In this document: positions 43,859 through 54,162 of the stretch, one piece after another
Position numbering within the stretch: the first letter of the stretch is position 1
Layout of the letters: every line of letters starts with the position of its first letter
DNA from: Pelagerythrobacter aerophilus
GTDB lineage: Bacteria > Pseudomonadota > Alphaproteobacteria > Sphingomonadales > Sphingomonadaceae
Assembly: GCF_003581645.1 (NCBI RefSeq)
Contig: NZ_QXFK01000011.1
Location: 1 to 64,000 of the forward strand
Direction: 5' to 3'
DNA: 64,000 nucleotides
Translations under genes and position numbers: made by a program
The notes under the pieces: generated by a model
Seen by the model: only the letters and a program-made list of their open reading frames with translations
The model's database searches: none
Told to the model about the DNA's origin: nothing

Positions 43859-45202
43859 ATGGCCCTAATCGCGCGGACCATGTCGAAGACACCGCAAGCA
43901 ATCCGTGGAACGCAGGATATTTTCGGAGCCGAGGCCGAGGCCTTTGCCCATGTCGTCGAGACGTTCGAGCGCGTGCGGCGGCTCTATCGCTTCCGCCGGG
44001 TCGAGATGCCGGTGTTCGAGAGGACGGAGGTCTTCGCCCGCTCGCTCGGCGAGACGACCGACGTGGTTTCGAAGGAAATGTATTCGTTCGAAGATCGCGG
44101 CGGCGAATCGCTGACCCTGCGGCCCGAATTCACCGCCGGGATCGCGCGTGCCTATCTGACCGACGGTTGGCGGCAATACGCGCCGCTCAAGCTGGCGACG
44201 GACGGCCCGATCTTCCGCTACGAGCGGCCCCAAAAGGGGCGCTACCGCCAGTTCCACCAGATCGACGCCGAAGTGATCGGCGCGGCCGAGCCGCAGGCCG
44301 ACGTCGAGCTGCTGGCGATGGCCGACCAGCTTCTGAAGGAGCTCGGCATCGCGGACGGGGTGACGCTGCAGCTCAACACGCTGGGCGACGGCGATAGCCG
44401 CGAAGCCTGGCGCGCGGCGCTGGTCGACTACTTCGCAGCCCACCGTGCGGAACTGAGCGAGGATTCGCAGGACCGGCTGGAGCGCAACCCGCTGCGCATC
44501 CTCGACAGCAAGGACCCGCGCGATCGCGCGTTCGTCGCCGATGCGCCGAAGATCGACGATTACCTGAGCGGCGAGGCGCAGAACTTCTTCGGCGCGGTCA
44601 CCGCCGGGCTCGATGCCGCGGGCGTGGCGTGGACCCGCGAACCCTCGCTGGTGCGCGGGCTCGACTACTACCGCCACACCGCCTTCGAGTTCGTCACCGA
44701 CCGCCTCGGCGCGCAGGGGACGGTGATCGGCGGCGGCCGCTACGATGGCCTGATGGAAAGCCTTGGTGGCCCCGCGACCCCGGCGGTCGGCTGGGCTGCG
44801 GGGATCGAGCGGCTGGCGATGCTGGTGGGCCATGGGCGGAAAGATCGCACAGACTTCGTTTTGATCCCGATCGGCGCAGAGGCGGAAGCGTATTGCTCCG
44901 GACTAATCGCCATCCTGCGGCGGAAAGGTCTCTTCTGCGACATGGCTTTCCGCGGAAACGCCAAAAAACGCCTTCAGAAAGCTGATGCCGCAGGCGCGAA
45001 AGCCGTGCTTATCGTTGGTGAGGATGAACTCAGGTCCGGTAAGATTGCCGTTAAGCATCTTCAATCTGGCGATCAGGCATTGCGGGATCGTCTCCAGATC
45101 GAAAATCCAAATCATGGAGCTGCATACACCGAGGCCTGTTTGCTGCATGGGCTCGGCGGCATCAAGTATTCGCAGGGCGGCGAGGACTTCCAGGCCGAAT
45201 GA
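43859..45202 (+). CDS. hisS: Histidyl-tRNA synthetase
   Basis: A 447-residue class II synthetase. Motif 2 [16 protein letters not shown], the histidine A motif [14 protein letters not shown] and motif 3 region [14 protein letters not shown] are intact. I chose ATG 43859, behind GGAAGGGGG; ATG 43880 ([13 protein letters not shown]) is the family-typical start. From about 44,835 base composition drops and the last about 50 residues (after KHLQSGDQ) do not look like the usual anticodon-domain end, so the 3' part may have been replaced. It overlaps prfA by 4 bp. Confidence 0.92.
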   Translation: MALIARTMSKTPQAIRGTQDIFGAEAEAFAHVVETFERVRRLYRFRRVEMPVFERTEVFARSLGETTDVVSKEMYSFEDRGGESLTLRPEFTAGIARAYLTDGWRQYAPLKLATDGPIFRYERPQKGRYRQFHQIDAEVIGAAEPQADVELLAMADQLLKELGIADGVTLQLNTLGDGDSREAWRAALVDYFAAHRAELSEDSQDRLERNPLRILDSKDPRDRAFVADAPKIDDYLSGEAQNFFGAVTAGLDAAGVAWTREPSLVRGLDYYRHTAFEFVTDRLGAQGTVIGGGRYDGLMESLGGPATPAVGWAAGIERLAMLVGHGRKDRTDFVLIPIGAEAEAYCSGLIAILRRKGLFCDMAFRGNAKKRLQKADAAGAKAVLIVGEDELRSGKIAVKHLQSGDQALRDRLQIENPNHGAAYTEACLLHGLGGIKYSQGGEDFQAE

Positions 45203-46269
45203 CCATTCCCGCCGAACGCCTCCAACAGATCGCGCACCGCTTCGCCGAGCTCGAAGCGCGGCTGGCGTCGGGCACGCTCGAGGGTGAGGCGTTTGTCGCC
45301 GCGAGCCGCGACTATGCCGAGCTCGAGCCGGTCGCGCGGGCGGCGGAGGACGTGCGGACGATGCGCGCCGAGCTCGCCGAGCTGGAGAAGCTCGACGACG
45401 CCGATCCCGACATGAAAGCGCTCGCCGAGGAAGAGATCATGCGCCTGCGCAGCGCCTTGCCCGAGGCCGAACGCGCGCTCTCCGTCGCCATGCTGCCGCG
45501 CGATGCCGCCGATGCGCGGCCGGCGATGCTCGAAATCCGCGCCGGCACCGGCGGAGACGAAGCGGCGCTGTTCGCCGCCGACCTGTTCCGCATGTACGAG
45601 CGCTTCGCCGCCGAGAACGGCTGGCGGGTCGAGACGATCTCCATGAACGCCTCCGACATCGGCGGGTTCAAGGAGATCGTCGCCCACGTCTCCGGCCAAG
45701 GGGTGTTCGCGAAGCTCAAGTTCGAAAGCGGCGTCCACCGCGTCCAGCGCGTGCCGGTGACCGAGAGCGGTGGCCGCATCCATACTTCGGCGGCGACCGT
45801 CGCCGTCCTGCCCGAGCCGAGCGAGGTCGACGTCGAAATCGAGGACAAGGACCTCAAGATTGACATCTACCGCGCGAGCGGGGCGGGCGGGCAGCACGTC
45901 AATACGACCGATTCGGCGGTGCGCATCACCCACCTGCCGACCGGCCTCGTCGTCATCCAGCAGGACGAGCGCAGCCAGCACAAGAACCGCGCCAAGGCCA
46001 TGCAGGTCCTGCGCACCCGCCTCTACGACCTGAAGCGCGCCGAGGCGCAGGGAGCCGAGGCGGAGGCGCGCAAGGCGATGGTCGGCAGCGGCGACCGCTC
46101 CGAACGCATCCGCACCTACAACTTCCCGCAAGGCCGCGTGACCGATCACCGCATCGGCCTCACCCTGCACAAGCTCGACGAAGTCCTCGCCGGCCCCGGC
46201 CTCGCCGAACTGATCGACGCTCTGATTGCGGAAGACGAGGCGAAGCGCCTCGCCGCGATGGATGGGTGA
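45199..46269 (+). CDS. prfA: Peptide chain release factor 1
   Basis: A 356-residue RF1 that terminates translation at UAA/UAG. The tripeptide anticodon is RVPVTESGG (PVT, RF1-type), and the peptidyl hydrolysis loop is [18 protein letters not shown]. The Gln of GGQ is methylated by PrmC, encoded next. It overlaps hisS and prmC. Confidence 0.96.
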   Translation: MTIPAERLQQIAHRFAELEARLASGTLEGEAFVAASRDYAELEPVARAAEDVRTMRAELAELEKLDDADPDMKALAEEEIMRLRSALPEAERALSVAMLPRDAADARPAMLEIRAGTGGDEAALFAADLFRMYERFAAENGWRVETISMNASDIGGFKEIVAHVSGQGVFAKLKFESGVHRVQRVPVTESGGRIHTSAATVAVLPEPSEVDVEIEDKDLKIDIYRASGAGGQHVNTTDSAVRITHLPTGLVVIQQDERSQHKNRAKAMQVLRTRLYDLKRAEAQGAEAEARKAMVGSGDRSERIRTYNFPQGRVTDHRIGLTLHKLDEVLAGPGLAELIDALIAEDEAKRLAAMDG

Positions 46270-47098
46270 GGAAAGCGCGACGGCCGCCGAAGCTCTGCGC
46301 AAGGCGGCGGAACGGCTGTCCGCAACCTCCGACACCGCGCGGCTCGATGCGGAGGTGTTGATGGCGCATGCGCTCGGCGTGTCGCGGTCGGAGCTGTTGC
46401 TGCGGCATATGCGCGATGCGGCGCCGGAAGGTTTCGCGGCGCTGGTCGAGCGGCGCGCGGCGCATGAGCCGGTGGCCTATATCGTCGGCGAGCAGGAGTT
46501 TTACGGCCGGTCATTCGGTGTCACGCCCGATGTCCTGATCCCGCGCAGCGACAGCGAGGCGACGCTTGCCGCGGCGCTGGAGGGCGCAGGAGAGACCGGC
46601 CGCGTGCTCGATCTCGGCGTGGGCTCGGGTGCGCTTCTGCTGAGCTTTCTGGCGGAGAAGCCGGGCTGGGACGGGATCGGAGTCGACCGCTCTGCCGGCG
46701 CTCTCGGGGTCGCCGGGGACAATGCCGCGCGTATCGGGGTGGAGAGCCGGGCGCAGCTGCTGCGCTCCGACTGGCATGCGGCTGGCTGGTGCGATCCGCT
46801 CGGCGCGTTCCATCGCGTGATCGCCAATCCGCCCTATGTCGAAGAGGCGGCCGATATCGCCCTCTCGGTGCGCCGCTATGAGCCGGCCGGCGCACTCTTC
46901 GCCGGCGCGGACGGGCTCGACGACTACCGCGTGCTGATTCCCCAGTTGCGCAGCCTGTTGGTCCCGGAAGGCGTCGCGGTGCTCGAGATCGGTGCATCGC
47001 AGGCGGAGTCGGTCGGGGAAATCGCGCGAGAGGCCGGATTCTCCACCGATCTGCGCCGTGATCTCGCCGGACGGCCGCGTGCGTTGATTTTGCGCTAG
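46262..47098 (+). CDS. prmC: Release-factor glutamine methyltransferase PrmC
   Basis: A 278-residue SAM-dependent enzyme that methylates the GGQ glutamine of release factors. The N-terminal helical domain ([20 protein letters not shown]) is followed by the methyltransferase fold with [16 protein letters not shown] (SAM) and the catalytic NPPY in [10 protein letters not shown]. The ATG lies within the prfA 3' end, so enzyme and substrate are co-expressed. Confidence 0.95.
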   Translation: MGEESATAAEALRKAAERLSATSDTARLDAEVLMAHALGVSRSELLLRHMRDAAPEGFAALVERRAAHEPVAYIVGEQEFYGRSFGVTPDVLIPRSDSEATLAAALEGAGETGRVLDLGVGSGALLLSFLAEKPGWDGIGVDRSAGALGVAGDNAARIGVESRAQLLRSDWHAAGWCDPLGAFHRVIANPPYVEEAADIALSVRRYEPAGALFAGADGLDDYRVLIPQLRSLLVPEGVAVLEIGASQAESVGEIAREAGFSTDLRRDLAGRPRALILR

Positions 47099-47332
47099 GG
47101 GGGTTGGCAAAAGGCGCCGCGATAGCTAACTCTACTGCAAGGCCTCCGGTTCGCGACGTGTTCGCCTCCCGGTCGGGCTTCGTTCCGACATTTGCAACCG
47201 ACCGGGCAACGAGACCTGTAGAGGTGCAGACGGGACACCCGCGATTCGCTCGGGAGCGGACGCGGGGAGGGGTCATGCGACCGCGCGGGCAATGGTGCCG
47301 TAAGGGCGGTCCCGAATGAGGAAGAGATTTCC

Positions 47333-48001
47333 TTGAACAATCATCGTAATAACAATCGCCGCCGTGGCCGCGGCAATCGCCCGCAGGGCGGCGGCAACCA
47401 GTCAAATCGGATCGACAGCAGGGCCCGCGGCAACGCGCCCCAGTTGCTCGACAAGTACAAGAAGCTGGCGCAGGACGCCCAGCACAACGGCGACCGCGTG
47501 CAGGCCGAATACTACCTGCAGTTCGCCGATCACTATTTCCGCGTCCTCGCCGACAACAAGGCGCGTCAGGACGAGCAGCGCGGCAAGCGCTTCGACGAAC
47601 GCGACCAGGACGACGAGGATAGCGACGAGGATGGGGGCGAGAGCCGCCGTCGTCAGCCGCGCAACGTGCGCGGTCGCCGCGAGGATGCGAACGACCGTGC
47701 GAACGCCGGCGAGCGCGAGGACAGCGAAGCGCAGGGCGATCAGGATTCGGAGTACGAACCGGTCGAAAACCCGTTCAAGCGCACCAGCAAGCCCCGGAGC
47801 GAGGGGCGCAAGCCGCGCAAGTCGCGCAGCGAATCTCCCACCACCGACGGCGGCGAGATCGACGCCTCGGCGCTTCCGCCGGCCATCGGCGAATCGTCCG
47901 AAGGTGAAGCGCCCAAGAAGAAGCGTGCACCGCGCGCCCGCAAGGCCGCCGAGCCGGCCGAACCGACCGGCGATGGCGAAACGGTGCAGGCGGTCGGCTG
48001 A
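47333..48001 (+). CDS. DUF4167 domain protein, likely RNA-binding
   Basis: A 222-residue protein starting at a TTG (NNHRNNNRRRGRGNRPQGG), with GAGGAAGAG upstream. The DUF4167 core is NAPQLLDKYKKLAQDAQHNG, then AEYYLQFADHYFRVLADN. The N-terminus is Arg/Asn/Gly-rich and the rest is a long charged, low-complexity, Lys/Arg-rich tail, which suggests RNA binding. Common in alphaproteobacteria; function not established. No ATG lies near, so the unusual start is likely real. Confidence 0.85.
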   Translation: MNNHRNNNRRRGRGNRPQGGGNQSNRIDSRARGNAPQLLDKYKKLAQDAQHNGDRVQAEYYLQFADHYFRVLADNKARQDEQRGKRFDERDQDDEDSDEDGGESRRRQPRNVRGRREDANDRANAGEREDSEAQGDQDSEYEPVENPFKRTSKPRSEGRKPRKSRSESPTTDGGEIDASALPPAIGESSEGEAPKKKRAPRARKAAEPAEPTGDGETVQAVG

Positions 48002-48040
48002 TCGCAGCGCACGGGAACCGGTAGTCGGGGCGGCACGGGC

Positions 48041-49624
48041 ATGAGCCGTATGGGCCGGATCGGCAACTGGTTCGCCGCGCGCCCAAAGCTGTCGGCCGCC
48101 TTGTGCGGACTGGTGGCGGCAACCGGCTTTCCGCCGCTCCAGCTCTGGCCGCTGGCGCTGATCGCGATCGGCGGTTTCGCCATGCTCGTGCTGGCGGCGC
48201 CGACCTGGCGCGCGGCTCTGCTGCGCGGCTGGATCTTCGGCCTCGCGCACTTCACCCTCGCGAACAACTGGATCGCGACGGCCTTCACCTATCAATCCGA
48301 AATGCCCGCCTGGCTCGGCTGGTTCGCCGTTCCGCTGGTCTCGCTATACCTCGCCGTCTATCCGGCGATCGCGGGGCTGTTCGCCTGGTGGCTCGGCCGC
48401 CGGCTCGGCGCAGGCGCCACGGCCTGCCTGTTCGCGGGGGCCTGGACGGTGTCCGAATGGCTGCGGAGCTGGGTCTTCACCGGCTACGCGTGGGACCCAC
48501 TGGGGCTGATCTTTCTCGGCCCGTTCGAGCGCCCGGGGCTCGCCGCGCTGCTGCCGTGGATGGGAACTTACGCGCTCTCGGGCCTTGCCGCGCTGATCGG
48601 CTTCCTCCTCGTCGTGCTGCTGCGCGAGCGCCGGTGGATGCCGTTTGGAGCGGTCTCGATACTCCTCGCCGTGGGAATGTACTGGCCCGCGCCGCCGGCC
48701 GGGCAGGGCACGCTGCGCTACACGCTGATCCAGCCCGACATTCGCCAGCAGGATCTCGACAACCCTGCCAAGTTCGAGGAGCAGTTCGCGCGCATCGCCA
48801 GCCTCACCGCGCGCCGCGGGCCGGGCCTGGAGGGTGAGCGGCGCCTGGTGCTGTGGCCCGAATCGGGCGTGCCCGACTACCTGCGCGACGGCTATCCCCA
48901 GCGCTACTACGACCAGATGACCGCCGCGGGCGATCCGGCGTATGCGCGCTGGCGGATCGGGCGGGTGATCGGCGAGGGGAGCGTTCTGCTGACCGGTGCG
49001 GTCGATCTCGAGATCGTGGACGGCCGCGCCGCCGGCGCGCGCAACGCCGTCACCGCGCTCGATGCGCGGGGGCAGATCGTCGGCGGCTACGACAAGGCGC
49101 ATCTCGTGCCGTTCGGCGAATACCTGGCGCTGCGCTGGCTGCTCGAGCCGCTCGGCGCGACGCGGCTGGTGGCCGGGACGATCGACTTCTGGCCCGGGCC
49201 GGGGCCGCGCACGCTCGATCTCGGCGAATGGGGCCGGGCTGGCGTCCAGATCTGCTACGAGATCGTCTTCTCCGGCCAGGTCGCCGATCGGGGCGATCGG
49301 CCCGATTACATCTTCAATCCCTCGAACGATGGCTGGTTCGGCGCCTGGGGCCCTCCGCAGCATCTGGCGCAGGCACGGATGCGCGCGATCGAAGAAGGGC
49401 TGCCGGTGCTGCGCTCTACCACCACCGGGATCAGCGCGGTGATCGACGCGCGCGGCGTCGTTCGCCAGCACATCGGCATGCATCGCGCCGACCGGATCGA
49501 CGGCGTGATTCCGCCGGCCTACGCGCCGACCTGGTTCGCGCAGCTCGGCAACTGGCTGCCGCTTGGCTGGGCGGTGTTGCTGATCGCCGGATCGCTGGTT
49601 GCCACGCGGCTGCGGCGCGGCTAG
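48041..49624 (+). CDS. lnt: Apolipoprotein N-acyltransferase
   Basis: A 527-residue inner-membrane enzyme that adds the third acyl chain to lipoproteins. About six N-terminal helices precede the nitrilase-fold domain, with the triad Glu in LVLWPESGVPD, Lys in GYDKAHLVPFGEYL and Cys in GVQICYEIVF. A final helix (GWAVLLIAGSLVATRL) ends the protein. Length is normal. It is 50 bp upstream of metK on the same strand. Confidence 0.95.
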   Translation: MSRMGRIGNWFAARPKLSAALCGLVAATGFPPLQLWPLALIAIGGFAMLVLAAPTWRAALLRGWIFGLAHFTLANNWIATAFTYQSEMPAWLGWFAVPLVSLYLAVYPAIAGLFAWWLGRRLGAGATACLFAGAWTVSEWLRSWVFTGYAWDPLGLIFLGPFERPGLAALLPWMGTYALSGLAALIGFLLVVLLRERRWMPFGAVSILLAVGMYWPAPPAGQGTLRYTLIQPDIRQQDLDNPAKFEEQFARIASLTARRGPGLEGERRLVLWPESGVPDYLRDGYPQRYYDQMTAAGDPAYARWRIGRVIGEGSVLLTGAVDLEIVDGRAAGARNAVTALDARGQIVGGYDKAHLVPFGEYLALRWLLEPLGATRLVAGTIDFWPGPGPRTLDLGEWGRAGVQICYEIVFSGQVADRGDRPDYIFNPSNDGWFGAWGPPQHLAQARMRAIEEGLPVLRSTTTGISAVIDARGVVRQHIGMHRADRIDGVIPPAYAPTWFAQLGNWLPLGWAVLLIAGSLVATRLRRG

Positions 49625-49639
49625 GACGCTGCTTCGGAC

Positions 49640-49655
49640 ATAAAGTTATCTTTAT
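49640..49655. promoter_or_regulatory. Palindrome upstream of metK, possible SahR/SamR-type operator
   Basis: ATAAAGTTATCTTTAT is palindromic at 14 of 16 positions and lies 18 bp before the metK ATG. It closely resembles the ATAAAGATATCTTTAT-type motif I recall for ArsR-family SAH/SAM-responsive regulators of methionine-cycle genes in proteobacteria. The AT-rich site stands out in this GC-rich region. Confidence 0.5.
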
Positions 49656-49673
49656 ATCGGAAACATTTCGCCC

Positions 49674-50862
<1,189 letters not shown>

Positions 50863-50882
<20 letters not shown>

Positions 50883-51567
50883 CTCCGCCACCGGCCGGAC
50901 CGTGCTCGGCGGCATCGGGCCAGGCAGTGAGGCGGCGGCGGTTGCGGTCGATAAAGATCGCCGGTAATTTCACCAACATCAGCGACTTGTGGATCCAGTA
51001 GTCGGCCCATAGCTCGCGCCAGCGCGGCTTCGGGCGGCGGCCGTTGGCGCGCAGCCAGCGATCGTAGGGCATCCAGTGATCGGGCTCGTCCTTCTCGACC
51101 ACCTGGAAAATGCGTGTCAGCGCCTTGTCGGACCGGATGTGGGCGTTTTCGAGCAGGATCTCGACCTGCCGCATGCCGCGCTGCTCCGTAATCATGATGA
51201 CCCGGCACAGCTTTTCGAACTGATCGCCGTCCACGACGATCTTCGCCGTGTCGAGTTCGTCGATGGTGCAGCCGAACACCGTCTCGATGAAATGGTCGAT
51301 ATGGCCGCAGGTACGATCGACCTCGAGCGGCATCGTCCCGCGCAGCTCGAACCACCGCTTGAACATGCGGTAGTGCTTTTCCTCGTCGGAGCGGTGCTTT
51401 TCCACCTCGGCGATGAATTCGGCGTCATCGGGGCAGCGCGCGCGCACTGCCTCGAGCACCCGGTCGAGCGAGGTGTAGCCGCGATGCTCGTTGTAGATGT
51501 AGATCGACGCGAGAACGTCGAGGAAACGAGCACGGAAGGCCGACGCCAGGAAGTGCCCTGGATTCAT
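50863..51567 (-). CDS. Ferritin-like di-iron superfamily protein
   Basis: A 234-residue all-helical protein, probably di-iron. Candidate ligands are Glu in [24 protein letters not shown] (Glu-x-x-His), [15 protein letters not shown] (Glu) and [14 protein letters not shown] (Glu-x-x-His). The last 70 residues include a basic, partly hydrophobic stretch. No close family name is recognised. It overlaps the metK 3' end. Confidence 0.72.
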
Positions 51568-51608
51568 AGCGGCCCGATTGTCTCACATCGGGCCGCCTGT
51601 GGGAAGCG

Positions 51609-52244
51609 TCAGGAGAGGTAGTGCGCGGTCGTCTTCTCGGCGACGTCCTCGGCGCTCACGCCGGGGGCCAGTTCGATCAGCTTGAACGGGCTGTCGTGAT
51701 CGGGGCGCTGGAACACGGCGAGATCGGTCACGATCATGTCGACCACGTTGGTCCCGGTCAGCGGCAGCGTGCATTCGGGAATGAACTTGGGGCTGCCGTC
51801 CTTGGCGGTGTGTTCCATCACCACGATGATCTTCTTGACGCCGGCGACGAGGTCCATCGCGCCGCCCATGCCCTTGATCATCTTGCCCGGGATCATCCAG
51901 TTGGCGATGTCGCCGTTCTCGGCCACTTCCATCGCGCCGAGCACGGTCAGGTCGATATGCCCGCCGCGGATCATGCCGAAGCTCGTCGCGCTGTCGAAAT
52001 AGGCGCTGTGGGGCAGTTCGCTGATCGTCTGCTTGCCGGCGTTGATCAGGTCCGGATCGATCTCGTCCTCGTAGGGGAAGGGGCCGATGCCGAGCATGCC
52101 GTTCTCGCTCTGCAGCGTAACGTGCATGCCCGCCGGGATATGGTTCGCCACCAGCGTCGGAATGCCGATGCCGAGGTTCACGTAGTATCCGTCTTGCAGC
52201 TCCTGCGCCGCGCGTGCGGCCATCTGGTTGCGGTCCCAGGGCAT
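51609..52244 (-). CDS. scoB: 3-oxoacid CoA-transferase subunit B
   Basis: A 211-residue beta subunit. It starts [20 protein letters not shown], with the active-site Glu in [12 protein letters not shown] and the [14 protein letters not shown] motif. The enzyme moves CoA from succinyl-CoA to acetoacetate-type acids. Unusually, a lipoprotein gene separates it from scoA, though spacing stays tight (2 bp). Confidence 0.93.
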   Translation of the reverse strand: MPWDRNQMAARAAQELQDGYYVNLGIGIPTLVANHIPAGMHVTLQSENGMLGIGPFPYEDEIDPDLINAGKQTISELPHSAYFDSATSFGMIRGGHIDLTVLGAMEVAENGDIANWMIPGKMIKGMGGAMDLVAGVKKIIVVMEHTAKDGSPKFIPECTLPLTGTNVVDMIVTDLAVFQRPDHDSPFKLIELAPGVSAEDVAEKTTAHYLS

Positions 52245-52246
52245 GG

Positions 52247-53050
52247 TCAGCCTTCCTTGGTGCTTAGAAGTGTGGGGGTGTCTAGAAGTGTGGGGACGAG
52301 GAACCAGCCGTTGCCGATCAGCGCTTCGAGCGGGGAAGCGGCAGCGGGGTCCTTGAGGTAGTCGTAGAGCTCGTCGAAATCGCTGCGTTCGTCGCCGAGG
52401 ATAGCGATCAGGCAGTGGGTCTGCGACAGTTCCTTGCGGCGGAGCTGCTTGCGGTCTTCGGCCCGGCGCATCAGCAGGATGCCGTCGTCGGTCGTGGGAT
52501 CGAGCCCTGTCTCGGTCAGGCGCTTGCGCAGCGTACCGGCTTCCGCCGCCGAGGCGTCGCTGATCCAGAAGACGAACACGCCTTCCAGCCGCAGAGCTTG
52601 GAGACCCCGGGCCAGCGCCGGATCGGGGGGAAGCTCGGCGAAATCGCGCGCACCGGAAGCCGGGTCGAGGTCGACCAGAACGGCGGAAGGGCGGACGGAG
52701 CATTCCACCGTCTCGGGCTGCAGCGAACCGGGTGTCGCGAGGATCGCCGAGCGGCGCGGTTCGGCAACTGGGTCGAGCGCGGCCTGTTCGCTCGAATAGG
52801 TGAGAAAGGCCTGGTAGGGGCCGGGCGCGGCGAGGGTGGGTGTGAAGGGTTCGCCCTCGGTCGCGTCGGCCGGATCGGTTTCGCCACGCTCGTCCTCGGC
52901 CGTGTCGGAGGCGGGTTCGTCGTCGCCCAGCGCCTCGTTCCGCAGGACGACGCCCCCCGCAGCGAGCGGAATCGCTGCGGCGACGCAGCCGCCGAGAACG
53001 AGGGCGAGCGCCGATGCCGCGAGGGCGGCCCGGAGCCGCCGCACGATCAT
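52247..53050 (-). CDS. Lipoprotein of unknown function between scoA and scoB
   Basis: A 267-residue protein starting [25 protein letters not shown], a lipoprotein signal with lipobox LGGC. The tail ([76 protein letters not shown]) resembles an HAD/acid-phosphatase-like fold without a clear DxDx(T/V) nucleophile. It overlaps scoA by 4 bp, so it is co-expressed with the CoA-transferase. The link to that enzyme is unclear. Confidence 0.75.
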   Translation of the reverse strand: MIVRRLRAALAASALALVLGGCVAAAIPLAAGGVVLRNEALGDDEPASDTAEDERGETDPADATEGEPFTPTLAAPGPYQAFLTYSSEQAALDPVAEPRRSAILATPGSLQPETVECSVRPSAVLVDLDPASGARDFAELPPDPALARGLQALRLEGVFVFWISDASAAEAGTLRKRLTETGLDPTTDDGILLMRRAEDRKQLRRKELSQTHCLIAILGDERSDFDELYDYLKDPAAASPLEALIGNGWFLVPTLLDTPTLLSTKEG

Positions 53051-53754
53051 GCAGCCTCGCGCTCCCGCACGGTGCGGAATTCGATCTTCTTGTCGTAAGG
53101 CGCGCCCACGATGATCCGCTGGACGAAGACTCCCGGGAGATGGATGCAGTCCGGATCGAGGCTGCCCGTCGGCACGACTTCCTCCACCTCGACCACGCAG
53201 ATCTTGCCGCAGGTCGCGGCGGGCAGGTTGAAGTTGCGCGCGGTCTTGCGGAACATGAGATTGCCGGTCTCGTCCGCCTTCCACGCCTTGACGATCGAGA
53301 GATCCGCGAAGATCCCGCGCTCGAGGATGTAGTCCTCTCCGTCGAAGGTCTTCACTTCCTTCCCCTCGGCCACTTTCGTGCCGACGCCGGTCTTGGTGTA
53401 GAACCCCGGAATGCCCGCGCCGCCGGCGCGCATGCGCTCGGCCAGGGTGCCCTGCGGGCAGAACTCGACCTCGAGCTCGCCGGCGAGGAATTGCCGTTCG
53501 AATTCCTTGTTCTCGCCGACGTAGGAGGAGATCATCTTCTTGACCTGCCGCGTGCGCAGCAGCTTGCCGATCCCCTCGTTGTCGATCCCCGCGTTGTTGC
53601 TGCAGAAAGTCAGCCCCTTGACCCCGCTGTCGCGGATCGCGTCGATCAGCCGCTCGGGAATACCGCACAGGCCGAAGCCCCCCGCGGCGATGAGCATGTC
53701 GTCCTTCAGCACCCCTTCCAGGGCGGCGGTGGCATCGGGATAGAGCTTGTTCAT
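53047..53754 (-). CDS. scoA: 3-oxoacid CoA-transferase subunit A
   Basis: A 235-residue alpha subunit with start [20 protein letters not shown], chosen for AGGAGG upstream. Motifs are [13 protein letters not shown] and [17 protein letters not shown], then [17 protein letters not shown]. It forms the transferase with scoB, two genes downstream. Confidence 0.94.
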   Translation of the reverse strand: MNKLYPDATAALEGVLKDDMLIAAGGFGLCGIPERLIDAIRDSGVKGLTFCSNNAGIDNEGIGKLLRTRQVKKMISSYVGENKEFERQFLAGELEVEFCPQGTLAERMRAGGAGIPGFYTKTGVGTKVAEGKEVKTFDGEDYILERGIFADLSIVKAWKADETGNLMFRKTARNFNLPAATCGKICVVEVEEVVPTGSLDPDCIHLPGVFVQRIIVGAPYDKKIEFRTVREREAA

Positions 53755-53975
53755 CGGGCCTCCTTGTCGTGCAAAGCTGTTAGGCATGGCGGGGTCCACT
53801 GTCACCCCCGGTTACGCTGCACCTGCGATTCGCGCCTGCTTGCGGATAGCGGTTTCGTGACAGGGGCATGACAAGAATGGAATGAAATCGAACAAGTTAG
53901 CTTTCTGAGTTGCGCATTTTGCAACTTGAAATGAGCTTTTCGCACTTGCACAAAAGTGTGCTGCAGTGCACATAG

Positions 53976-54042
53976 GGCGGGCCTTTACAGGCATCCTCTC
54001 CCAAGACTTTCAAGGCCCGGTCCTCGCGACCGGGCCTTTTTT
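53976..54042 (+). ncRNA. Candidate small RNA with anti-Shine-Dalgarno motif
   Basis: A plus-strand terminator (54012-54042) has no gene before it. Upstream, TTGCAC (53946-53951) and CACATA (53969-53974) at 17 bp spacing form a weak promoter, giving a transcript of about 65 nt. Its unpaired part contains CCTCTCCC (54000 region), complementary to ribosome-binding sites, as in the cuckoo-type sRNAs of alphaproteobacteria. The start is a guess. Confidence 0.4.
54012..54042 (+). terminator. Rho-independent terminator without an upstream gene
   Basis: AAGGCCCGGTC and GACCGGGCCTT pair perfectly around CTCGC, followed by an unbroken T run. It cannot serve the minus-strand scoA and most likely ends the candidate small RNA. 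Confidence 0.85.
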
Positions 54043-54162
54043 CTTGGCGCTTCCCGGAGCCGCATTCGGCAACCGATGAGCTTCTCGTTCATTTGACTCG
54101 CAGTGATCCGTCCCTAGCTAGGAGCGGTAACCCTCATTGGACGAGCAGGGAGAAGTGGACGG

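Larger units (their letters stand above)
53755..54162. other. 408-bp gap between scoA and the Cdc48-type gene
   Basis: It contains an AT-richer stretch with an imperfect palindrome (TGTGC TGCAG TGCACA at about 53957-53972) and, on the plus strand, a strong terminator with no upstream protein gene, best explained by the small RNA listed separately. The rest shows nothing recognisable. Confidence 0.5.
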
